DNA of 64,000 bases. It comes from JAGNHN01 sp964590645 (lineage in GTDB: Bacteria; Bacteroidota; Bacteroidia; Bacteroidales; JAGNHN01). Made by a program: the position numbers and the translations under genes. Of this stretch, positions 11,461 to 20,700 are shown one piece after another. The notes under the pieces are model-generated. The model ran no database searches. It was not told the origin of the DNA and worked only from the letters and a program-made list of their open reading frames with translations. Positions within the stretch are counted from its first letter, which is position 1; each line of letters opens with the position of its first letter. The stretch spans positions 52,329-116,328 of the forward strand of contig CAZPYJ010000010.1 of NCBI GenBank assembly GCA_964590645.1, given 5' to 3'.

Positions 11461-12480
11461 ATGATAGACCTAAGATCTGACACGGTAACACGTCCAAGCG
11501 AAGAAATGCTGGCAGCTATGTTGCAGGCAAAAGTAGGAGATGATGTTTTCGGGGATGATCCCGGCGTCAAGCTACTTGAAAATAAAGCAGCTTCAATATT
11601 TGGGAAAGAAGCGGCCGTTTTTGTGCCCTCCGGAACGATGGCTAATCAAATTGCCATAAGGGTGCACACCCGGCCGGGAGATGAAATCATTTGTGACCGC
11701 AGCGCACACATTTATAATTATGAGGGTGGTGGGGCAGCAGCCAATGCCGGATGTTCCATACGCTTGATTGATGGTGACAGAGGACGTTTCACAGCAAAGC
11801 AGATCTTACAAAACATTAATCCGGACGACATCCATTTCCCTGCAACATCGCTGGTGGTCGCAGAAAACACCTCGAATGCAGGAGGAGGGAGTTGCTGGGA
11901 GTTATCTGATTTGAAAGAAATAGCAGCTATGTGTCATACACATAAGTTGAAATTTCATATTGATGGCGCACGAATTTTCAATGCCATCATTGCCAAAGGA
12001 TATTCACCTGAGCAGATAGGAGAATGCAGTGACAGCATTGCGATATGTTTATCAAAAGGCCTGGGTGCACCAGTCGGATCCCTGCTGCTGGGAAATGATG
12101 AATTCATTAGGCAGGCGCGCAGGGTAAGAAAACTGATGGGAGGCGGAATGCGACAGGCAGGATACCTGGCCGCAGCCGGTACCTTCGCCCTGGAAAACAA
12201 TATCAGCCGTATGCTTGAGGACCATAGCCGGGCTGAAATGTTTTCAGGGATTCTTCAGGAACAATCTTATGTGGAAAAAGTCATCCCCCCGGAAACGAAT
12301 ATCCTCTTTTTTCAACTTTCCAAAAAAATCCACGCTTCCGCCTTTCTTGAATTGCTGAAATCGAAAGGTATTCTTGCCACCGCATTCGGGACCGATATGA
12401 TCCGTCTGGTATTCCATCTGGATATCTCCAGGGATGGTTTTGAACAAGCCTGCCAGGTGTTTCAAACCTTGAAAACATAA
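11461..12480 (+). CDS. ltaE: low-specificity L-threonine aldolase
   Basis: 339 aa from the ATG at 11461 (MIDLRSDTVTRPSEEML), which is the usual family start. The frame stays open upstream to 11260, but the promoter element at 11433-11440 and family length argue for 11461. A fold-type I PLP enzyme that splits L-threonine or allo-threonine to glycine and acetaldehyde in the cytoplasm. Marks: FGDDPGVKLLE, FVPSGTMANQIA, HIDGARIFNA (PLP-contacting Asp) and SKGLGAPVGSLL with the PLP-binding Lys. It lies alone between promoters and is not obviously in an operon with the next gene. Confidence 0.93.
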   Translation: MIDLRSDTVTRPSEEMLAAMLQAKVGDDVFGDDPGVKLLENKAASIFGKEAAVFVPSGTMANQIAIRVHTRPGDEIICDRSAHIYNYEGGGAAANAGCSIRLIDGDRGRFTAKQILQNINPDDIHFPATSLVVAENTSNAGGGSCWELSDLKEIAAMCHTHKLKFHIDGARIFNAIIAKGYSPEQIGECSDSIAICLSKGLGAPVGSLLLGNDEFIRQARRVRKLMGGGMRQAGYLAAAGTFALENNISRMLEDHSRAEMFSGILQEQSYVEKVIPPETNILFFQLSKKIHASAFLELLKSKGILATAFGTDMIRLVFHLDISRDGFEQACQVFQTLKT

Positions 12481-12559
12481 AACCCAGCTAAGAGCATAAG
12501 CCATACATTACACTTTTTCAGACAATTAGAGCTAAAAGGGCAATTAAGCTGCGAATTCT

Positions 12560-12567
12560 TATTTTTG
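12560..12567 (+). promoter_or_regulatory. -7 promoter element of the cysteate-synthase-like gene
   Basis: TATTTTTG fits TAnnTTTG and lies 22 bp before the ATG at 12590. No -33 element is evident. Confidence 0.5.
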
Positions 12568-12589
12568 CAAGTTCGATTAAGCGACGACT

Positions 12590-13885
12590 ATGCAGCAGGC
12601 CTTTACTCCAACAGAATACGAATTGATGTCTCTGGCTACAGGAAAATATTTTGCCGACAGCGGCTGGCTGCTGAATGCGCCGGGGGAAGATACGCCCGCA
12701 CTCATCAGGGCGATATATGCACAAAAACAAATTCGGATTCATCATCAGCAATGGGGTCTTTACCAATTCGCCGACTGGCTGCCGGTCCACCGGATGTTGG
12801 AAGGATCAGCACCTCCGATAACTTATCAAAGCCAGGGATTAGCCCGGGAGCTTGGCCTTAATAAGCTGTGGATTACTTTCAGTGGTTACTGGCCGGAGAA
12901 AGGAGCAGCAATGAAAACTGCCTCTTTCAAAGAAACGGAGGCCTATTCTGTATGCGGCAGAATGCCTTTGGATGAATCAAGGGTGTTGGTGGTTGCTTCT
13001 GCAGGAAATACGGCAAGATCCTTCGCGAAAGTTTGTTCTCAAAACAACATCCCCCTGCTCTTATGCGTGCCGGAAGACAACCTGAACGCATTATGGTTTG
13101 ATGCCCCGCTGAATGAATGTGTCAAACTGATCGTCAGCCGCAAAGGCGGAGACTATTTTGATGCCATCCACCTATCCAATTTGGCCTGTCAACTCGAAGG
13201 ATTTTTCCCGGAAGGCGGAGCGAAGAATATTGCACGCCGGGACGGAATGGCCACCACAGTCCTCTCTGCCGCCACCACCATCGGAATGATCCCAGACTAC
13301 TATTACCAGGCCGTTGGAAGCGGTACAGGAGCCATTGCCGCCTGGGAAGCCAACCTGCGCCTCATCGAAGATGGCAGGTTTGGTTCTCATAAAATGAAAC
13401 TGAAGGTGAGCCAGAACTGGCCTTTTATTCCCATTCACGATGCCTGGAAAGCCGGTTCCAGAGAGATGCTTCCCCTGGACGACGACCTGGCCCGAAAGCA
13501 GGTGGAGAAAATTAAAGCTAAGGTGCTCTCTAACCGTAAACCACCTTATTCTATTATTGGCGGACTTTTTGACGCCCTGAAAGACAGCGGAGGAGATGTG
13601 CTTTATTCCAATAACAAAGAAGCTTCTGCTGCCGCAAAGCTTTTTGAAAAGCTGGAAGGCATCGACATTCACCCTGCTGCAGCAGTGGCTACCGCAACCC
13701 TCATCGCCGATGCCAGGGAAAGCAAACTGGATCCGGAAGCCTGTATTATGCTGAACATCACAGGAGGAGGTGAAAAGCGTTTTAAGAAGGAACATACATT
13801 ACACTACCTCTCCCCTTCGCTCGTCTTCGATCTGAACCCCGGTATGGAAGAAGTTAAGAAACGCCTCTCCAACCTGCGTTTCTGA
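12590..13885 (+). CDS. cysteate synthase-like PLP enzyme (threonine synthase superfamily)
   Basis: 431 aa, a fold-type II PLP protein. The Schiff-base Lys is in MKTASFKETEA (about residue 107), followed by the phosphate-binding SAGNTARSFA. Threonine synthases usually have GSFKDRG at the Lys; the SFKE(T/L)EA form is what I associate with the cysteate synthase branch, which turns phosphoserine plus sulfite into cysteate. In Bacteroidota cysteate is the head-group precursor of capnine-type sulfonolipids. A glycine-rich LNITGGGEKRF block near the C-terminus would hold the PLP phosphate. None of the downstream lipid genes (acyltransferase, reductase) lie nearby. A plain threonine synthase paralogue is the alternative. 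Confidence 0.7.
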   Translation: MQQAFTPTEYELMSLATGKYFADSGWLLNAPGEDTPALIRAIYAQKQIRIHHQQWGLYQFADWLPVHRMLEGSAPPITYQSQGLARELGLNKLWITFSGYWPEKGAAMKTASFKETEAYSVCGRMPLDESRVLVVASAGNTARSFAKVCSQNNIPLLLCVPEDNLNALWFDAPLNECVKLIVSRKGGDYFDAIHLSNLACQLEGFFPEGGAKNIARRDGMATTVLSAATTIGMIPDYYYQAVGSGTGAIAAWEANLRLIEDGRFGSHKMKLKVSQNWPFIPIHDAWKAGSREMLPLDDDLARKQVEKIKAKVLSNRKPPYSIIGGLFDALKDSGGDVLYSNNKEASAAAKLFEKLEGIDIHPAAAVATATLIADARESKLDPEACIMLNITGGGEKRFKKEHTLHYLSPSLVFDLNPGMEEVKKRLSNLRF

Positions 13886-13894
13886 GCGCCCGAG

Positions 13895-13912
13895 CGCATT
13901 TCATTCAATGCG
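13895..13912 (+). other. hairpin downstream of the cysteate-synthase-like gene
   Basis: Perfect 6-bp inverted repeat CGCATT / AATGCG with a 6-nt loop, 9 bp after the stop. It is followed by an A-run, not a T-run, so it is not a standard intrinsic terminator on this strand. Confidence 0.3.
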
Positions 13913-13988
13913 ATCAAAAAAAAGCACCCTCGTTTTTTCCGTTTTGGAGTGGGCAAATCGTCTATTTACCTGAACCAAAACTTCTGCA

Positions 13989-14552
13989 ATGAAAATCACC
14001 GGTCAAAGTGAAGCCTACCTGATTACAATGATCCATCCGGAAGAAAAGATCATTTTCTGGAGGGAGGAGCAAATGAAAGAGTTTCTGATGGTGTGCAAGG
14101 ATTTTATCCCCGAAGAAGCCACCAGTCTGGTTTATTGTCTCTTGCCCGATCGTTTGGAAATGATATTGTTTACAGGGAAGTCTATTTATCCTATTGACTT
14201 ATGCCGGACTTTTCACAAGATCACAATGACGTATCTTGAATTATTCGGCTCCTTTACAGATTATCCGCACCTGATCGAAGAATGTGGATGGATCATTAAA
14301 GAACTGAATGAAGACAGCGACATTGAAGACAATGTAGCCCGGCTCTCCAAGCTCCCTCTTGACCTGCATTTGAGAAAAGAGGGGGAACCCTGGAGCTTTG
14401 CGTCCTTCGCAATGCCCGAATTGAGTGTTCCGGCACAGGACAGTTCCGAAGAAATCCTGGACTTTGTCGATAGTGTTTTGCGAGAGGCTTCCCGGAACCA
14501 GCAGGCATCCTTTTCACAGCATCCCTGGACGGGGGGCAAGTATAAACATTGA
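13989..14552 (+). CDS. REP-associated transposase-like (Y1/IS200 fold) protein with degenerate HUH motif
   Basis: 187 aa, no signal peptide. The first 110 residues follow the layout of REP-associated tyrosine transposases (TnpA_REP/Y1): a strand with YLIT, an IFWREEQMKEFL segment (family: xxF....d...Fl..l), then SLVYCLLPDRLEMIL where the family has (A)YCLMPNHVHLL, then a helix LCRTFHKITMTYLELFG in the place of the Tyr-bearing helix. The two His of the HUH motif are replaced (PDRLEM), so metal-dependent nicking should be lost. The C-terminal 70 residues are not recognised. A structured palindrome lies about 90 bp downstream. It may be a domesticated or decayed RAYT; this assignment rests on pattern likeness only. 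Confidence 0.45.
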   Translation: MKITGQSEAYLITMIHPEEKIIFWREEQMKEFLMVCKDFIPEEATSLVYCLLPDRLEMILFTGKSIYPIDLCRTFHKITMTYLELFGSFTDYPHLIEECGWIIKELNEDSDIEDNVARLSKLPLDLHLRKEGEPWSFASFAMPELSVPAQDSSEEILDFVDSVLREASRNQQASFSQHPWTGGKYKH

Positions 14553-14638
14553 AGCGTCCCTTCGACGCTACGACGCGCGCGAGCTATTCTCCACTCTTGC
14601 TCTTGCTGTATGCTCTTGCATCAAACAAATGATCATCC

Positions 14639-14701
14639 TGCTGTGCGTAGCGTGGACGATTTCCTGCCGTTAGGCACGGCTACGGATAGCAAAGCACAGC
14701 A
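14639..14701. repeat. structured palindrome (REP-like) downstream of the RAYT-like gene
   Basis: Perfect 8-bp outer arms TGCTGTGC (14639-14646) and GCACAGCA (14694-14701), followed inward by GTAGC (14647-14651) and GCTAC (14679-14683). A further internal hairpin GCCGT-TAGGC-ACGGC lies at 14666-14680. The nested structure recalls REP/BIME elements. The preceding 14553-14638 holds nothing recognisable. Confidence 0.5.
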
Positions 14702-14710
14702 ATAAAAAAA

Positions 14711-14736
14711 CGGGAAGCCTTTTTTCAGACTTCCCG
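14711..14736 (-). terminator. intrinsic terminator of the giant beta-helix gene
   Basis: Stem CGGGAAG / CTTCCCG (14711-14717, 14730-14736) with seven A before it on plus, which is a U-run for the minus transcript ending at 14762. Confidence 0.8.
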
Positions 14737-14761
14737 CTTCGTATTTCAACAGGATAATGAT

Positions 14762-17700
14762 CTATCGCAGCACGACCAGCTTCTGACGGGCCGTGAGGCT
14801 TGAACCATCGCTTTCCAACGTCAGTTCTGCCACATAAGAACCGGCTGCCAGATTACTGACATCCAATGCGATGGTATGGCTGCCTGCGGCCTGTGCCGCT
14901 TCCTCTACCACCCTCACAAGCGCGCCTCGGGCATCGTAGATCTTCAGCACCACCTTCCCATCCACAGGCAAATCATAGCGTATCTGCATCGCATCCCGGG
15001 CCGGATTGGGCCAGGCCGAGAGCTGCAGATTTCCTTCCTCCACGGCAATGAGCTCAGGCATCGTGAAGACGGCATCCGCAATGATCTTGCCTGCCGCATC
15101 GCTCAGCTCCAGCTCGCTGCCCAGACGGAAACCGTCCACAGAAGCGCTTCCTGGATTCCGGGCCACAATCTGCAGTATTTCACTGCCCGGACTTAACAAA
15201 CTACCACCCACATCATACCAGGCCAGGCGCAACTGGCCATCCACGACATTGTGTACCAAATACCCCCCTACCCCTTCGGCAAGCTGCACATCTTCAATTT
15301 GCAAGCCTTCGGGAATGCGCAGGGACATTGAAAGGGCACCGGCCAGCACATCCTCTTTGCAATAGAGTGGAATACGGACGGCCTCTCCCTGAGGCAATGG
15401 CATACTGCCTTCCTGAAGCAGGCTGCCATTGGGAACCAGCGTTTTGCTGAACACATTGCTGGCATTCACATCGCCCAGCACCAGGGCAAGGTATTGGCGG
15501 GTATAGAGATCTTCGTAATCCAGGAAGAAAGTATCCGCCTCCATTATCCAGTCGCCTGCGAAGTTATTTGGCAAACCGGCAAAGCGCAGCGCTACATTCA
15601 GGGCGTCAGTGGAATTCACAAAACCGCCCCCATCAATGTCCGCGGCAAGAAAGTATATCCCGATCAGGGAATCCAGCTCAACTGTGTGCAGCAGGATGTT
15701 CAGGGCATCGGTAGCATTGACACCACCCCAGCCCCAGGGCTGGTTGCTGTTCCCACCGATGGCATAGGTACCACTCGGAATATTGCTCAGGCTGAACAAT
15801 CCATTGGGGCCGGTATAAACCGTGTCGGCATACTTCGCCCCCTGACTCTGGATCACCACTTCGAAGCCTTCAAGGGGCGTTTGCTGCGTATTGCCATATA
15901 CCACCTGTCCGCTGATGGAATTGCCCTGGGGCTTCACCTCCAGAAGGAATTGGTCACTGCCCACACAGCCATTGCCATCGGTGACCGCCAGCACATAATA
16001 ATCCGTCATAATCGGTGTGGCCTCCGGGTTCAGCAAGCTGGCATCATCCAGCGCCAGGGCCGGACTCCACAGATAGCTCAGCGGCGCCACGCCGGTAGCA
16101 TTGGCGTCAAAAAGGTAGGACTGGCCGATAAAGATGCTGGTGTCCACGCCGGCATCTACGATGGGCAGATCCAGCACGGTATAGCTGTGCACCTCCGTGG
16201 CCGTGCAGCCATTGGCGCCGGTTCCTGTGAGCGTAATGCTATCGCTGTTTACAGGGCAGTAGGTGTATGGACTGCCGCTGCCCCCATCGCTCCAGCTATA
16301 GCTCTGGGCGCCGCTGGCATTTAATATGATACACTCGCCGTAACAAACCTCATCCACAGCCACAATGCTTAATTCGGGCAGGGGAAGGATGGTGACGACC
16401 ACAGCATCGCTGGCTGTGCAGCCATTGGCATCGGTGCCCGTAACGGTATAGGTAGCTGTGATTTTAGGCGAAACCGCAATGCCGGCGGTATGCTCCCCTG
16501 TACTCCAGGCATAGCTGTGTGCTCCGCTGGCCAGCAGTTGCGCTCCCTCCAGCAGGCAGACAGACTGATCAGCCCCGGCATCGACCGGAGGAGCAGGATG
16601 CACCACAATGGCAATTTGTGCCACATCGCTGCAGCCATTGACATCCGTAACCGTGACGGTATAGGTGGTGCTTTGGGTGGGACAGACTTGTTGCTGGGCG
16701 GTGGCTGCAGCATTGCTCCACATATAGCTATCCCCCCCGGAAGCCGTCAGGGTGGCGCATTCTCCTTCGCATAATTCCGTGTCGCTGGCCTGGATAGCAG
16801 CCACTGGCAAAGGATGCACCGTGATGGTGAAGGTGCACGAAGCAGTACAGCCATTGGCATCGGTATAGGAATAGGTGATAATGTGGTTCCCTACCCCGGC
16901 GGTGGAAGCGTAGAATTTGCCATTGGTAACTCCTGATCCGCCATACACTCCACCCGAAGGCGATGCCCCGGAAAGGGTATAAGGTCCGGCATCGGCACAA
17001 AGGCTGAAATCTGCCGGGCATTGTACTACAGGAAGTGGATGCACGGTAATGGTGAAGGAGCAGGTACTCACACATCCATTGCTGTCGGCAAAGGTGTAGG
17101 TAATCAGGTGGTTCCCGACACTGGCCTGGGCAGCATTAAAAGCACCAGCATTTACGCCTGTGCCACTGTATGTCCCTCCTACAGGTGTCGCACCACTAAG
17201 CGCAAATGGTGGTTCATCCAGACAAACCTCCTGGTTCGCAGGACAGCTCTCCACAGGCAAAGGATGCACCGTGATGCTTTGTGCTTTCCAGTTGATACAG
17301 CCATTGCCATCCTGGTAATGGTAGGTCAGATTGTAGGTGCCCGGTCCGGCGGCAGCCACGTCAAAGGTGTCTCCCTTCATATAGGCACCGCCATAGGTTC
17401 CTCCGGCAGGACTTCCCTGGTTCAAAATGAGGTAGGCCTGGTCTTCACAAACATCCGGAATGGGACTGAAATTCACCACAGGCAGGGGCAGTACCGTCAT
17501 CTGATCGGTGGCAGTGCTGATGCAATTATGTTCATCCTGATAGGTGTAGGTAATGGTATATGTCCCAGCAGGGACCAGGGCCGGGAAGAAAGCATTATTG
17601 CTTACGCCCGTGCCGCTGAAGGTACCTCCGGCAGGACTTCCGCCGGAAAGCAGCAGGCCGGTGGCGTTTTTGCATAACTGAGTTATGGGTAAACTCAGGC

Positions 17701-20700
17701 TTACCGATGGCTCAGCATTGATGGCCACCTTGAAGCGATAGTAGGCCATCGCATTGGGAACCAAAGTACAGCCGTTTGAATCGGCAAAATCGGTCACTAC
17801 GATCTCGTAGATGCCCGCTGCCGTTTGTCCGGGATAGGGCCCTGGTGGCAGATAATCCAGCAGGTCGATCTCATCATCATACTGCACCCCTGTCAGTTGC
17901 ACCGGCGCACCTCCATCCACCGTAAATTCGATCATATAGGGAGGCGTACCGATGGCCGGCTGACCCAGCTGCTCATCCACCAAAGAAAGGATGATCTCAG
18001 GCACGTCGAAGCAATAAACCAGGCTGTCGAAAGGCTGCAGGGGAGTGCCATCCACCTCAAAGAAGGCATCGGGCTGAGGATTAATGGTAATCTTGAAATT
18101 GTAATAGATGATCGCTTCAGGAACGAGTCCGCAGCCATAGGCATCGGCGAAGTCGGTCACCTGGATCTCGTAGATGCCGGCTGCCGTTTGTCCGGGATAG
18201 GGTCCTGGCGGCAGGTAATCCAGTAGATCGATCTCATCCTCATACTGCACCCCTGTCAGCTGAATCGGGGTACCATTGTCCACGGTAAATTCAATCATAA
18301 AAGGGGCTGTGCCCCGGGCGGTAGCGCCAAACTGGGTGTTTACCAGGCTAAGGAGGATGCTGTCCACATCAAAGCAATACACCAGGCTATCGTAAGGAAG
18401 CAAAGGCACAGCGTCCACTTCAAAGAAGACATCCGGGGTGGGGTGGAAAGTGATCTCCACATTGAAAGTATCGGAACAGCTTCCATTGGTATCCCTTACA
18501 CTTCCAAAGAAAGCATAAGTTCCCAGGGGATAATCTCCATTGATACGCAAGGGGTTTTCACCATAGCCAAGTTCATACTGCAGGCCGTCGATCAGGTCAT
18601 AATCCTGGTTATCATAGCGGATATAGAACATTGGTTCATCACCCTGGATGATATACCACATTGCCAGCTCCCATCCTCCGGCATTGTTGTTGCCATCTAC
18701 CCCGCGAACGGTATCCCAATAGTCATAGAAACCGGCAGGCAGATTATTGGTATCCAGAAAGAAGGCATTCTGTTCAAAATCAGTGCTGTCCAGGCCTGCG
18801 GAAACGGTGAAGCTCTGGATATCCAGATAATAGTATGGTTGCTGCGGGTGGAGGCACAATTCGAATCCGTTGGCTAAATCACCGCCCAGGCCTTCCCAGC
18901 TGAGCAAATCGCGGGAAGAAATCAGGGAGGCATCGCTCACGATGGGCACCCCTCCGTTTTTGGTCAAAGCCTGGTCTATGTACCAGGGATCAAAATCAAC
19001 ACTGTCGGATACCCTGTCTCCCAATCCACAGGGATTAAGTTTGGGATGATAGGGTCCTGAGCTATGGCCCCACCAGTTAGGGGAAGCGTCGAGCATCCCT
19101 GTGCCCAGGTTCAATACGCCATAGGCAGTAATCCCGGAAAGTCCTAATAGCTCATCATTGTTATAAATCATATTCTCTTTGATCAAACCGGTAGTATCCG
19201 CTGCCATAACCACACCCTGTGCATTATCGAAGATAGCATTGGAGTCGGTTACATTGATCCCGCTGGAAGTGCCGTAAGCATAAATACCCCGGAAGTTTCT
19301 GTCAATGGTATTGCGGGTGATGCTCCAATCCGCAGAGCTCCAGATACGAATTCCGGCACAGCTTGGGTTGAAATTGCCCCCCGGGGTATGCCCGTATATA
19401 TGATTGCCAGAGACAGTTACATTTTTTTCATTCCCGTTGGCACTGATTCCTCTATAAAGGTCGGAAGTTCCCCAAGGATAGTTGTCGTTGCTTCCATTCT
19501 GAACAATATCATTATTTGTGATCACAATGTTGACGTCATAGGGACCATCATCTCCCCCATTAAAGGACTCAGCGTGGTTCAGCTCAATGCCGAACAGCTC
19601 GTTCTGGGACAGCAAATTGGAATCGATCAGGATATTCAGGCTGTGCGGGAGGCCTGTGCCCCCTGTCGCCAGGTTGTCGTCGGTCATATCCTGGCTGGTA
19701 TAGATCTGAATGCCTTTCCCATTCCACATAGTTGTAGTGTCCCCGTTGTATATATTTCTGGAGATATCATTGTTCCTGATGGTTGCATTGGTAGCGTGGA
19801 AGAGGAAGATGCCATAAGAATTATTGGTGATGTAGTTGTTTTTGATCACGGTATTGTCCACACTCAGGGCCCACCAGGAGCCGAAGGTGAAATCCGTCGC
19901 CCCTGCGGGCTTGGCGCCCAGGATAAAATAATCACCGCCTACGGCAATGCCGGCGTTGGTTCGTCCCATCGCACTCCCCGACACATCGTGGGCGCCCTGG
20001 ATCTGGAAACCATCGATGGTTACATCGTCGGCCAATACCTGGAATACATCGCGATCGGTGCCGGTGGTGGGTGCATTGACCACGACCAGGGACTTCCGTT
20101 CCGGAATCCCCCTCAAATAAACAGATTGGGTGATCCGCACAGGGCTGATAAGATTATAAGGACCTCCCCCCACTTCGATGGTATCTCCGGGGCTGGCTGC
20201 ATCAATGGCATCCTGGATGCTACAATGGCCGGTTTGCTGAGAGATATTGAACACGGGGCCCATTCCTCTTCCCGCAGGCGGGGGAGCATTCAACCAGGGG
20301 CAGAATATGACGCGTGTACTGACCGTATCTCCAGTTCCAAAGTGCGGTCCGGAAGGGCCATTGGGATTACCCCAGTAATTTAAATCTGCGTTCAACATTA
20401 AATGGTCGTCGTCCGTATAGCCAGGATTGTCTTCGAACAAGACCCCATAGGCATCGTTGCCGCTGATGATGTTGGAGTCGATGACATTGGTATCCGAAAT
20501 CAGTGGAATCCACACACTGCAAACCTGAATATTGCCGCTTCTTACTTTGATCCCGGCATTTTCGCTGCCTCCCGACTGATTATTATCGAGCACACTATTG
20601 CCCACGATCTCATTGCCGGGGCTTCCCATCAGTTGTAATCCACAGTTTTCATTCAGGCTGATGGTGTTTGAACGGACGACATTCTGACCACTCTTCCATA

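Noticed and set aside
14425..14673. 82-codon plus-strand frame after the RAYT-like gene
   Set aside because: It overlaps the end of that gene out of frame and runs through the palindrome; no coding signal.
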